From Agrypnia vestita (taxonomy: Eukaryota; Arthropoda; Insecta; Trichoptera; Phryganeidae): DNA of 64,000 nucleotides. The stretch covers positions 124,001-188,000 of the forward strand of contig JADDOH010000466.1 of the NCBI GenBank assembly GCA_016648135.1. The letters run 5' to 3'. The position numbers and the translations under genes are program-made. The notes under the pieces are model-generated. The model did no database searches and had not been told where the DNA came from. It worked only from the letters and a program-made list of their open reading frames with translations. This document shows, piece by piece, positions 9,363 through 19,209 of the stretch (position 1 is the first letter of the stretch; every line of letters begins with the position of its first letter).

Positions 9363-10719
9363 AACTAACTAACTAACTAACTAACTAACCATCACGCCGT
9401 TTCACTGCAGGGGTAGGCAGAGAGGATTGAACGCCACACTCTTCTATCCTGGCACACCACTTTTGCTTCGGCCACATTCATACATCTTCTCATACACGTT
9501 CTACGATTGTTGCGGCTTTTAACAGGGCCATCCTCAAATACTTGTAGTACCTGATCGTGCCAGGTCTTTCGCGGACGCCCTCTATTCCTGTTGCCTTCAA
9601 CATTCGCCTCATATATTTTCTTAACCATCCTTTCCTCGTTCATACGTTCCACATGACCAAACCATCTCAGCACTCCTTTCTTTATTCTATCTACCACACT
9701 ACAGCCAGCATTGCATTCACTTCTAATTTGTTCATTCCTCACTCTATCGACCAAAGATTTTCCACACAAGCATCTTAGTGACCGCATTTCCACCGCATTC
9801 AGTCTACTTTCATTCCTCTTTTGCCAATTCCAGGCTTCAATTCCATACATAAGGGTTGGCACTAGAACGCCATTATGTACCGCTAGTCTTGCTTCCTTTG
9901 ACAGATTCTTATCGGCCATAATTGCATTTAGTGCACCATTAACTTTGTTTCCCGCAGTAACTCTCCTTTCAATATCATTCTCAGCCTAGCCGTCTCTACT
10001 AAACATACTTCCCAAATACACAAACTCGTTTACTTGTTCTAAGCATTCATTGTTTATAATTACATCACACTTCGTCACTCTTTCGTCTCTCTCGAATACC
10101 ATCACTTTCGATTTGCTGACATTCATTAGAAGTTCACTCTGCATGCATACATCGGACATCCTGGATACCAAGCACTGCAGATCAGCTTCACTGTTAGCCA
10201 CTAATACTGCATCGTCTGCGTATAGCAGACAGGATATGGTGAGTTCGTCCATTTTCGCTCCAACTTCTAGATCCTTCAGTTCTTTCATACAATTATCCAT
10301 ATACAGGTTGAAAAGCCATGGTGACATTACGCATCCCTGTTTGACACCTTTTGTAATATCAAACCATGATGTGAATGTCCCATTAATTCTCACGCAAGCA
10401 CTACTTCCTTCGTACAAGGATGCAATTGCCTGTATGAGTTTACTCTTCACCCCATATTCAGACAAAACCTTCCATAACTTTCGTCTTATCACTCTGTCAT
10501 ACGCTTTTTGGAGATCCACAAAGGCACAAAAAAGTTTTTGGTTCTTTGCCAAAAACTTTTCGGTCATCTGGCGCAGTGAGAAAATCTGGTCCATGCATCC
10601 TCTTCCACTCATGAAGGCTCCTTGTACATCCCACACTTTTTCTTTCGTTGTCAACCTCACTCTTTCTATCAAAATTCTCGCATACAGTTTGCCAACAGAG
10701 CTCAATAGGCTAATGGCCT
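9363..10719 (-). mobile_element. RTE-a LINE, 1.36 kb, 5'-truncated, reference copy
   Basis: Exactly bounded by the 10-bp target duplication ATTTATTAGT (9353-9362 and 10720-10729). On the minus strand it begins inside reverse transcriptase motif 1 (SLLSSVGKLYARIL), runs through the palm to the C-terminus, stops at a TGA in GAAACGGCGTGATGG, and goes directly into a (TTAG)n tail of about 25 bp. There is essentially no 3' UTR and no poly(A), as in RTE-clade elements. At least seven other pieces of the family lie in the window. Confidence 0.92.
9392..10719 (-). pseudogene. RTE-a reverse transcriptase, C-terminal 440 codons with one stop
   Basis: One continuous reading frame apart from a single TAG at 9986-9988, where sibling copies have a sense codon. 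Motif A is FVDLQKAYDRV, motif B is GVKQGCVMSPWLFNLYMD and motif C is SCLLYADDAVLV with the catalytic YADD. VNEFVYLGSMF follows. After the stop come AVHNGVLVPTLMYGIEAWNW, the zinc-finger-like and basic tail VLRWFGHVERM, and NRGRPRKTWHDQ. The endonuclease and N-terminal domains are missing through truncation. Family placement as RTE-like rests on the short 3' end and the tail. It cannot move by itself. Confidence 0.88.
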
Positions 10720-10979
10720 ATTTATTAGTTATGGTCTATATTTTAGTTTAATATTACAACACTACGGAACTTCTCCATTCAATAAATTAACGGTTCGTAA
10801 AAAATATTTTCTCGTTGATTATATAAATTAGTTTTGTACAATGCGAAAAGTTTGCCGGAACGATGATTTATAACAGTTAACGATCTGGTCCACACACAAT
10901 ATTTCGCATTAAACCGTTCGGACCGTCTTTTGTAATTTCCACAAAGATAATGAAACCTTTATTGGCTCGCGTGCCGTAC

Positions 10980-11160
10980 AATACAGCATAATACGATGGT
11001 ACTTCAAATTTCAATCAGAGGAGAGCGCCGCTCCCTTCCGTGTCGGGAGGTGATCCATCACCAGCTCCTCGAGTCCGGCGCGAAGGGAACAAAAGGACCC
11101 TCGCCGAGGTGGTGGAGGTGGACCACCGGACGGTAGTCGATAAATAATGAGGCTTCTATT
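10980..11160. other. GC-rich unique-looking island
   Basis: Contains CCGTGTCGGGAGGTGATCCATCACC (with an inverted GGTGATCCATCACC) and GGTGGTGGAGGTGGACCACC, then GTCGATAAATAATGAGGC. It has no partner in the window and no gene. The mix of GC-rich words and AT homeodomain-like words is what insect regulatory segments often look like; function is not shown. Confidence 0.25.
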
Positions 11161-11321
11161 TTCACCAATCGTTCACCAACGTTCCTGGACGCTGCTGATT
11201 ATTTATTTAATTTCAACTATTATTAAGATAAATTATTTTAAACACTAAAGTTTCAATATTTTTAATTAATATTTAAAGCATTAACTTTGTGGTTAGACAT
11301 CATAACAGAGTGTTAGTTAAA

Positions 11322-11552
11322 TTAGTATAAACCACTACCAGATTTTAGGTCTAGCGGTTTTTCACTCTCTCTCCCTCGGAGATTCCTGATCGTTCTGTAG
11401 GCAAGATAGTGCGACCTTGTCTTTGACAAGATTAAAATGCATGTGATAAATATTGGTGAAAGTTGAACACTACTATGGTTGTGGTGTATGTATAGTGTTG
11501 TGAAGTTTTGGTCCCGATTAAGAGACGGGTACGTCTCGAAACCGGTAATAAT
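11322..11552. mobile_element. MITE M5, copy lacking its right end
   Basis: Starts TTAGTATAAACCACTACCAGATTTTAGGTCTAGCGG, the inverse of the right end of the copy at 465-679. It shares the internal TGACAAGATTAAAATGCATGTGA, ACTACTATGGTTG and GAGACGGGTACGTCTCGAAACCGG blocks. It breaks off after CCGGTAATAAT. The two copies together define a complete element of roughly 330 bp. Confidence 0.65.
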
Positions 11553-12149
11553 ATGTATTATTTTATATAATACTACCTATACCCGGGCACGTTTTGCTGT
11601 GGTTCTGTCTGGTATTTGGTATTTACTATAGTGTGTGTTGTTTGTACGTCCAACAGATATTTTTCAAAAAAGCAGAGGTTTGACATCCATGTGAAAGTAG
11701 GTATATAAAAACATAGTCAAAAACTTATATTTTATACAAAACTCCTGATTGCAATGACGACTTTGCGTGATGATATAAATATCGCTTCGACATCAAATAA
11801 ACGGTCTTTAAGAACAACCAGACGTTACAATTCATGTTTGTGTAACAAAATATTGATGATGTACCTATTTTAATTAAAAATGTTTTATACGCCATTACTG
11901 CGCAACTGTTGGGTGTTGAAATGTGATATTGCACCATCGTATGTGCTGACTTGAAAACGCAGGACGCAATTCTTGGGTTTTTAATGCTTTTTATGGATTT
12001 ATGAATCACTCAACATATCAGATCATGTATATTCACGACAACTTTCCAAAGGTCTGTTCCAAAATTTCAAAAATTGTAATTTTTGTACGTCGTAAATATT
12101 AGAAGACAAATTATCCTGTAAAAAACTTTTAAAATTTTTATTGTGTAAA

Positions 12150-12240
12150 GTGATCACTTAAGCCAGCTAATACACATTTTTCAACACACGTTTCTCATAT
12201 AGACAGCTTCATCTGTGTTACTCGTATATTACAGTGTAAA
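12150..12240 (-). mobile_element. M2 fragment
   Basis: TGTAAAGTGATCACTTAAGCCAGCTAATACA, then ACACGTTTCTCATA and GCTTCATCTGTGTTACTCG, is the minus-oriented M2 arm. It is internally deleted compared with the 48.8-kb copy. Confidence 0.6.
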
Positions 12241-12289
12241 AATTTGAGTGGAAAAATGATCAAAACCAAATTGGATCTGGTCGCGAACA

Positions 12290-12660
12290 AACGAGCGTTC
12301 GTTGCCTGGGCGCTTTGTATTGAAACACTGAACCAGATAGTAATAATAGCTGAAATATATTATTGCTAGACCGTCTCCGCGCGGAAGCCGGCAGCCCCCG
12401 TTCTATAGAACAGAAGAAGAGGCAGAAATAAATTAAGGCTTTGTCCTTATTTGGTCTGACGTAGATTGTTTCCCCTCCGCGGCCACAGGGGGCGGGAGAC
12501 GACCCGAGATAATATTATTTTGTTTAATTATTTTTTACTTTGTACTCGGCGAGGTGATAATGACTTTGTTTGTGTAGGGCCCAATACCTGTCACTCAGGG
12601 GAGTTATCACGGTCTAATTAACTATTATTTTGCTCGACAAAGGCACTAGTATTGCGTGTT
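12290..12660. other. GC-rich island with CTCF-like word
   Basis: Unique-looking, GC-rich sequence ending in an AT-rich part with homeodomain-like TAATTA words. GGCCACAGGGGGCGGG at 12481-12496 fits the core of the CTCF binding consensus well. Later words include GGGCCCAATACCTG and TGACTTTGTTTGTG. No open frame of interest. A boundary or enhancer role is inference. Confidence 0.3.
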
Positions 12661-12867
12661 TTAATGTTCTATTTGTGTACACGTTTTGTACCTGGATAAT
12701 ATTATTACCGTCACTACATTGTTCGTCCGAGTGTGAATCCATCATTTTAGAATTCAAAATGTTTACTTAAAAAAGTCAAAGGCAGATTTTCAATCTGTCA
12801 AAGGAATTCTGGTGTCAACTCTGATGTTTTGAAGGATAGCCTAGAATACGCAAAAATAATCACCTTA

Positions 12868-13078
12868 GACTGAACGCGATAGAAATGTGGTCAAATTTTT
12901 GTACTGATGCGATAAAGTGGATAATGAACGAATTAGAAGTGAATGTAATGCTGACTGCAGCGTAATAGATAGAATAAAGGTTGGATCGCTGAGATGGTTT
13001 GTTCATGTGAAGCGGATGAGCGAGAAAAGGAAGAAAATTTATGAGGCGAGTGTTGAAGACATCAGAAACCGATAGCGT
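12868..13078 (+). mobile_element. RTE-a LINE fragment
   Basis: The plus strand encodes LNAIEMW, then RSECNADCSVIDRIKVGSLRWF, then VKRMSEKRKKIYEASVED, matching the RTE-a C-terminus with frame breaks. It stops before the 3' tail at the start of an LTR-like piece. No target duplication seen. Confidence 0.7.
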
Positions 13079-13118
13079 AGTTGTATCACATATGTAAAAT
13101 GGGTTACATAATTACCAA

Positions 13119-13371
13119 ATTGTCACGAAAAAATTGGTAACTATTTATTATCGAAGTCTCTCGAACAGTCCACATGAATTTAGAATCATCTTAACTATTC
13201 TACAAGAAACCATAATCACTAGAAATATGGAGAAACCAATCGAACATTCTCGGCGTATCCCGAACCAAATTTTTGTATAAAAGCGATGACCGACGCGCGC
13301 GCGGGTAGAGTTGTTTTAACAGCCGCAACAAAATACCACAGAAAGGCGAACCCATGATATATGACCAGTAA
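13119..13371 (+). mobile_element. LTR-A fragment with TATA box
   Basis: Begins TGTCACGAAAAAATTGG and shares TCTCTCRAACRG..CATGAATYTAGAATCA with 31810-31860. It shares the TATA region TTGTATAAAAG (13275-13283) and the downstream GGTAGAGTTGTT, ACAGC and GAAAGGCGAAC words with 31945-32035. This is the U3 and start-site part of a gypsy-like LTR. The rest is missing and an M2 arm follows immediately. Confidence 0.6.
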
Positions 13372-13445
13372 ATACTTTCATACATGCTTTCCCACGTATA
13401 AAATAGCTTCGTCTCTGTAAGAAATTTATAATTTATAGTAATTAA
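13372..13445 (-). mobile_element. M2 terminal fragment
   Basis: TTTCATACATGCTTTCCCACG, then AAAATAGCTTCGTCTCTGTAAG, is the terminal part of an M2 arm in minus orientation, directly next to the LTR-A fragment. Confidence 0.55.
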
Positions 13446-13461
13446 ATATCATTTTCACTTT

Positions 13462-13860
13462 TCTATACTAATATATATGTAAAGAGATAAAGTTTGGAAG
13501 TTTGGAAGTAAGAGGTAATCTCCGAAACTACTCATCCGATTTCAAAAATTCTTTCACCAATATTTAGAATGGACTTTCAGGATGGACATAGGCCATGTAT
13601 TTTCGCGTTGAAATAAAAGAGCTTTTCGCGGTGACCTATTCTACAATTTATTAAAGTCGACCTAAAAATGGTCGAGCAATGCGTTTCTTACGAACGTTGC
13701 CTTAACGGTATGAGATATTTAAATACTTTCTATAGAAAAATTGCATAACTCAAAAAGTTCTATAAAAAAAGTCCGCGTCGACTTATCTTTATTAAGGTTG
13801 ATGCACAAGTTGATCAAGTATGACTAAAAACTACTAAATATAAATGCGTGCGAAGCCGCG
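13462..13860 (+). mobile_element. Helitron-like non-autonomous element
   Basis: Starts TCTATACTAATATATATGTAAAGAG, contains CTCCGAAACTACTCATCCGATTTC, and ends at the hairpin-like GCGTGCGAAGCCGCGCGC. Both ends resemble insect Helitron-derived repeats (5' TC, 3' hairpin before CTRR). The CTRR end itself is lost at the junction with the TTAA-family element. The body matches 50490-50610 plus 51521-51718, and at 13702-13705 it keeps the uninterrupted TTAA that is the insertion site in that copy. Confidence 0.6.
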
Positions 13861-14723
13861 CGCTTATTATTTTTTGTGACGACACAGTTAAAATCTCTTT
13901 ATTAAAACTAATAGTACATTAAAGTATGATATTTGAAGAATATTTTGTAAAATATCAAGACGAAATATTAAGAAATACGGCAATGGCAGCAATTATTCGG
14001 ACGTGTCTCGGAAAAAAGTAGAATTGCGGTGTCCATCATAACATGGTGCTAAATCATCTGAAATCAAAAAATCAAAGTTCATTCGTTAGATAATAGATTT
14101 TCCAAGGTAACGCTGGGAGGGTTTTTTGAAATTTCAATTTTTCAATTTTTTGGAACACTTTGAAAGGAAAAACGCGATTTTTTGCTAAAAATATCGACTA
14201 ATTTGTTATTAAAAATTAAAAATTAATAACAAATTTGAAAAAAACTCGACAGCGTTACCTTGTAAATTATGTACAAAAATAGTATTCAAAATTTCAAAAG
14301 GATCGGTGTAGTAGTTTTGAAGTTATGATGGACACCGACTTTGAAAACGTGATATGTGGGGAAAACGATTCAAAGTTTTGCACACTGTAAAATTCAAAAT
14401 AAAACTCAACTCTTATTTTATACTTACACATAATCGTCGATGCCATGTTCACACGGCAAAGAGCTTTCATCATCAGCATCTGTTTGTCCTTGTCTACTCA
14501 AAACTCTTCCAATGCAAATAGCACGTCCGGTAGTCCTCAGGTGAGCGCGTCTCTTAGCTGCCCGAGCAGGTATAGAAAATCAGTCTGAGTATCGCTCAAA
14601 TGTTCATAATTTCGTCAATTTTGCTCCGATTGACTTGAAATTTTGACACAATATTCTTACTATGTTATACATTCATTTAAAAAATTAAAAATAAAATGCA
14701 AAAAAAATGTGTTAAAAACCTCC
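13861..14723. mobile_element. TTAA-family element, copy 1 (left end lost)
   Basis: Nearly collinear with 50650-51516: TTTTTTGTGACGACACAGTTAAAATC, GGCAATGGCAGCAATTATTCGG, CTCGGAAAAAAGTAGAATTGCGGTGTCCATC and the block with GCAAAGAGCTTTCATCATC. The right end is AAAAACCTCC followed by TTAA (14724-14727), a shortened form of the AAACCTTACCCCCCCC end. About 40 bp at the left, including the G-rich terminus, are missing. No long open frame. Confidence 0.75.
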
Positions 14724-14729
14724 TTAAGC

Positions 14730-15005
14730 TAGTTTACGTATAATTGAATTTGAAAGTTAAAATCGGATATTATTGTAACTACGACTTACATATTAGATGT
14801 TTGGTAATGGAATATGCTGATGATACCTTTGGAGGGGACTTATTTTTTACGTTATATCCTTAGAAGACGATTTGAGATAAGTCGTTGAAAAATTTTGTGA
14901 ATACAAGTCAATAAATTGAATAAAATGTCGAGATATTTAAAATCCTTTATATTTTCTCGCCTGAAAAGTGCGACACGGGCGTCAGATATATTTCTTAATT
15001 TTTTT
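14730..15005. other. No recognised feature
   Basis: AT-rich sequence between the TTAA-family element and a GC-rich island. Nothing could be assigned. Confidence 0.4.
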
Positions 15006-15009
15006 ACAG

Positions 15010-15340
15010 CGTTTTAGAACAGAACCCAGCAGCAAACAACTGTTCCCTTCCCGCCGCCCTCTGTCTGTTCCTGACTGACGGGCGCGATGCTAAATTGGGT
15101 ACATTCTGGGAAGGTCTCCGTCTCGGGGCTGGCTCCTTGGACCGCGATACAGAAGCCGGGCTGAGCAAATAGCTGTACGCGTAATGGAATAATGGCCATG
15201 GAAAAGCTATCGAATATCTTGACAGGGGTGCCCGGGCGATTGACAGACCTCGGGGTTTGATTAAACCTCTCATTTATTTCCGTGACTGATTCAATTGATG
15301 TGGGACGCACAATCGCGCTGGAGCTGAGCTGGTTCGGTTT
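15010..15340. other. GC-rich unique-looking island
   Basis: GC-rich patch with overlapping minus-strand frames of 89 and 98 codons (15004-15310). Neither shows a domain, and the two frames overlap in different phases, so coding is unlikely. No copy elsewhere in the window. Confidence 0.25.
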
Positions 15341-15431
15341 TTATAGTTTTGTTTCTCATTTCTGTATGTTTAAAAAGGCATAATATAGTGTAACGAGATG
15401 CTAAAAATAATTTACGGACTGTCCGAACCCC

Positions 15432-15795
15432 CTGGTCTTCAATTATCTACAACCTTCAGCAAACGTCCTGGAACAACCGAGAAGCGACAAATCTCCTGAA
15501 ACCTAGAATAATCTAGAATGTACGAAGATACCAACATTTTGATGTAAATGCGGAACCACACCGCGGGGGAGTTCGGGGTCGTGTTTGACAGTCCGTTCAG
15601 TGCGAAGTATGCGCGAGACAACGGCCAGGAGTGCCCAGTCGTGAAATTGCGAAGCGACAAACAGAGCGAAATAATCGAGCTAAGTACCTAGTTGGCGAAA
15701 TAAATAAATGCGATAAATACTACGTGAGAGAATTAGATAGAATATATTATATAGAATATGAAGAAGAATTCACGGACATGAAATTCGCCAAACAA
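15432..15795 (+). mobile_element. LTR-B fragment
   Basis: Plus-strand relative of the solo LTR at 52778-53321 (minus). Shared blocks include ATTATCTACAACC, GGAACAACCGAGAAGCGAC, ATGCGGAACCACACCGCGG, TTTGACAGTCCGTTCAGTGCGAAGT and CCCAGTCGTGAAATTGCGAAGCGACA. Both LTR ends are missing. A 73-codon minus-strand frame here is only antisense to the LTR. Confidence 0.7.
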
Positions 15796-15829
15796 ACCGT
15801 GTATTAATTTAAATAATAAGAATATTCTT

Positions 15830-15965
15830 TGTTTTCACCATCAATTTGTTGAAAATACCAACATGTTTCAGGGTCAATGTTCCCTTCATCAGGATATGAC
15901 GTATACTTAAAATAAAAAATCTTAGTATAATAGATAGTAACAAAATAAAAATAAATTTTTGAGAG
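15830..15965. repeat. MITE-like remnant with CAACATGTTTCAG word
   Basis: ACCAACATGTTTCAGGGTCAATGTTCCCTTCATCAGG resembles the centre of the inverted-repeat element at 47450-47590 (ACCAACATGTTTCAGATAAACC). Only this part can be aligned and the ends are not visible. Confidence 0.3.
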
Positions 15966-16319
15966 ATGGATAAATAATTGACTAGTTATATGGAAACAAA
16001 TTTAAATAATAACTATTTGTAAAAATGACGTAGTTATTTATAATATTCAACTTAGTATTAACACTTTTTCTTATTTCTAAACTCTCTATACTCATTTAAC
16101 TGTAATTTTATATAATTTTTATGTAAAATTTGTAAACCCTTATCAATATCAAAAGAATGTTATATTTCTAAAAGATGATTAGAAAATTCGGAATAATTAT
16201 TGCTATTTTATTTCATAATATAATTCATAATTCTTCATAACTAACTCTTATTTGTGTATTAATTATTGCACTGAACTTGTAGACGGTCATGCACCACTCT
16301 AGCTTTTCGTTGCTATAAA

Positions 16320-16680
16320 AAAATACGCGCGGTGATAAACCACCCGGAGTATTCCGCTAAAAGCAATGCTCGGTTTGTTCGCTCTCACATCCTTTTTGTC
16401 CGACGAATAAAGGTTGCGGGGCGCAGACCAGCGCCTCCGTCCCGGCGCGAGCCCATTCTTCCGTAACCCTTTATGTGATGAAGCGGTCCTGGGAATTATT
16501 TGAGTGAAAATGTTTGAATAAAATCGCGTCGGGCGTGAGCGCGAGGACGCCCGCGTATGACTGAGCGGACCCGCGTAAGTATTTATGGTTCCGCCTGGCT
16601 TTGCGGATGACGGACTCGCATTTGATTTACGCCCGCCGCCCCGTACGTTTAATGGGCAAAGGGGTTCCTTTTTTTTGTCA
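16320..16680. other. GC-rich unique-looking island
   Basis: About 360 bp of GC-rich, non-repeated sequence including GGGCGTGAGCGCGAGGACGCCC and a TATTTATGG word near 16579. No open frame of interest. One of the more striking composition shifts in the window. Confidence 0.3.
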
Positions 16681-16744
16681 AATTGCTCTGCTTAAATTGG
16701 TTCCTCCAGTCGTTTGCGAATGGCAAAATGGGACAGATTCTGTA

Positions 16745-17300
16745 CTATTTTTACTCCCTTTATATTAACTCGTGGCGTCTGCTTGCTTGCTTGCTTGCCG
16801 GGTGAAAAAACTTTGGATCGATTTTTAACCCTTTTCCCGTGATCCAATCGAGCTGAAACTTTGCAAGCAGACTCCTGGTGACGATCAAGAAGATCTTTCA
16901 AATTTTCGTTAAAAAATATTAATAATTACAGTATAATTTTGGATTTTTATATATTTTAATGTTTTTTCAAATTGGAATCATTACAAAAGTTTGATTACTA
17001 CGAACGGCGGCCTGACAACGTCACGGAATATTAAAATTTGAATTAATCCATCGGTAGGTATAATAGGTACTTCACTACGAATGTCGAAAATTGGTTCACA
17101 GATGACAACACACTTCGGTTTTTTGGGAAGAAATCAAATAATAAAGAGATATTTTTAGAGATTTTTGACATAGATATTTGTCTAGACATGTTTCATTTTC
17201 AGTCAATCAATTATTTAATTGCATGATGGTAAACTTAATTTACAAAGAAATTGAGTAAAATAAAAACTTGGTTCTTGTGGGTTACTTTTTTTAAACCCTT
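16745..17300 (+). repeat. Dispersed repeat R3, copy 1
   Basis: Matches 48987-49540 in the same orientation over about 500 bp with gaps. Shared words are TTTTTACTCCCTTTATAT, GTCTGCTTGCTTGCTTG, AAACTTTGGATCGATTTTT, CCCGTGATCCAATCGAGCTGAAAC and AGGTACTTCACTACGAATGTCGAAAA. Minus-strand open frames in both copies share KQASKQTxRVxIKGVKI, but the flanking frames differ, so coding is doubtful. Class unknown. Confidence 0.55.
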
Positions 17301-17639
17301 GTGGTCGCGCCAGTATCCACGTACCTATATTTGTTATGATATGTGTATCGAACGCCTGTGCATGAGCGGGGGTATGTTAGACTTACCACCTGATGGCAAT
17401 AATGCGCCAATAGGCATGATGACAGTATTAAAGAATTAGTGATTTAAGAGAAGAGAAGAAAATATTTTTAAAGGATTCAAAAAAATGATCCATTATTAAT
17501 ATGTAGTATATACCCACACTACCACATATAACCATCAACGGCACGGCACTCCGCTGTATCAGCACAACTCCGGATACGGGGAAAGGGGACTTCGCATTTC
17601 CTTTGTGTGGATTTAGTATAAGAAGCCTGACAATGCCTG

Positions 17640-17880
17640 ACACGCAATACACACCATCTCACTCTTCAAGTGATCTCTATACTGGGCGGAAGCCCTCGCC
17701 GACTGGAGTCCTAACTGTATCTTTGTACTCTGCGATATCTTGTACTTGTACCCTTTTGTAACCTTTTAAATAAATTCTGTAAAACTTACCGCGACTTTCG
17801 TCATCATCATCGGCAACAGAAGAGAACTCCGAATTCTGTAAAATACGGAGTGGTGACCCTTATAACAATAAGAAGCAGCA
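17640..17880 (+). mobile_element. Possible LTR end and leader
   Basis: Contains ACTGGGCGGAAGCCC, a polyadenylation-like AAATAAATTC (17768-17777) and GTGGTGACCCTTATAAC (17850-17866). That order resembles an LTR R-U5 followed by a retroelement leader. No TG/CA edge, primer site or second copy was found, so the call is weak. Confidence 0.2.
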
Positions 17881-17943
17881 CAGTAGGGGGTAGCTTCTCG
17901 TCCTCACACAAGAGGTCGATTCAAATCACACCAACCCCCACAA

Positions 17944-18262
17944 ATATTCACATTGAGATTAATAAGATTTTCAATAAAATAATAGTATTAAATCTGCATT
18001 CGGCCATTTAAACTGAAACACCGGTCAGAGCTAATGACGTCACGCCTTAGTAACCATCACTGTGTCTTTGAACTGTTGTCATAGACGCAATGCAATGTTT
18101 ACTCAGGCTTGACGTCACGTAGACGCCATGATAGCTGCGGGCGTTTTTGCGCGAAATTAAAAATAGGTAGATGATATAGTGCAATTATTCGCATAAAAAC
18201 TTAGTTTATTACTGAAATAATATTATTTTCTGTAGTAGTAGACGTGTACCTACATTGTGTCA
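17944..18262 (+). repeat. Dispersed repeat R4, copy 1 (CRE-like words)
   Basis: Matches the reverse complement of 40312-40605 at roughly 80 percent by eye: CATTGAGATTAATAAGATT, CACCGGTCAGAGC, TGCAATGTTTACT, TTGACGTCACGTAGACG, CGGGCGTTTTTGCGCGAAATTAAAAATAGGTAGATGA, CTGAAATAATATTATTTTC and GTAGACGTGTACC. It holds two TGACGTCA-type palindromes. No open frame. Class unknown. Confidence 0.65.
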
Positions 18263-18269
18263 CGTTGTC

Positions 18270-18900
18270 GCACGATACAGTTGTTAAACGACCATCGTTT
18301 TCAATAAATTACCACATCATCTTCGAGGTCTTCTCCGCGGTGGTGTTCTTTGATTTTCAGTGAAGCCATGACATCTGTATCGTCATGTAAAACTAACAAT
18401 TCATGATTCCACAAAATTACCAAATACACACATTCTTTCACAGTTCCAAAAAGTTGTCCGGGACCTTTTTCTCCCAGACATATTTTTTATTCCAGGATTA
18501 AGGACAACGATTAAGAATAGTTTTATAAATGATTTGGCGTTAACAGTTAGTTTAATACTTCACATATCAATGAGAGATTCTGGATACTTGAGATACTCTC
18601 TAAACTTGAATAGTAAAAAAAACATCATAAACACACGTAGAAGTAACACCCAATTTAATAATGATTATTTAAATGTTTTGCTTCCAGCTCACAATATTTT
18701 TTAACTCGGTTTAATCTTGCTTACATTCATGAAATAATACCGCTTTATAAAAAGCGTGCGACTATAATCTAAAAAGCGTGCAAATATTATTATTAAGGAT
18801 TCTAAAATAGACATCGTATTTTTTTTGTCCAATTCAATTCAGCCTAGTTTCGTTATTAAAATTGTATTTAAATTAATCTTGACACGGGTAACATTTTTAT
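18270..18900. other. No recognised feature
   Basis: AT-rich sequence with no repeat partner noticed and no open frame above 60 codons. Confidence 0.45.
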
Positions 18901-18949
18901 CCTGCCCTGCCATACTAGGGGTGGCTTTTCCGAATAAATGTATTACATC

Positions 18950-19200
18950 GTATTACTTTAATCCTAATTAACAATAATCCCACTTCCGGCGATACGAATT
19001 GGAACATCCCATTTCGCCCCGCTCCCAGCGCCACCTGTCCCGCTGGCGGTAACAAACCGCCCTTCATTAATCTCACCCTAAAGGGCGGGGGTGGCAAGAA
19101 CAAGAAGTAGATGCCAGCGAGGTCCATTTCCAGCTCAGGCTGGGTCTATTTTTCCACCGGGTTGTTTACAAACCCTCGCAGCCCTCTGTGCATGCTTTGT
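18950..19200. promoter_or_regulatory. Candidate regulatory island with dense motif words
   Basis: Within 220 bp are TAATCC (18959-18964), TAATTA (18965-18970), a second TAATCC (18975-18980), AGCGCCACCT (19027-19036, reverse of the insect CTCF core AGGTGGCGCT, overlapping a CACCTG E-box) and TTGTTTAC (19162-19169, forkhead-like). The sequence is GC-rich, unique in the window and noncoding. These are consensus words only; occupancy is unknown. Confidence 0.3.
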
Positions 19201-19209
19201 GCAATTTTT

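Noticed and set aside
9363..9390. (TTAG)n tract as telomeric repeat
   Set aside because: The unit is four bases, not the insect TTAGG, and it is exactly the 3' tail of a LINE bounded by a target duplication.
9557..9989. Plus-strand open frames opposite the RTE-a LINE (also 10050-10751, 666-944 and 23368-23631)
   Set aside because: They are antisense to clear reverse transcriptase coding on the minus strand and carry no motif of their own.
15004..15310. Protein-coding exon in the GC-rich island
   Set aside because: Two overlapping frames in different phases, no domain, and GC-rich sequence has few stops by chance.
16692..16901. Conserved small protein shared with 48949-49131
   Set aside because: Both minus-strand frames lie in repeat R3 and share only a short stretch; the rest is frameshifted between copies.
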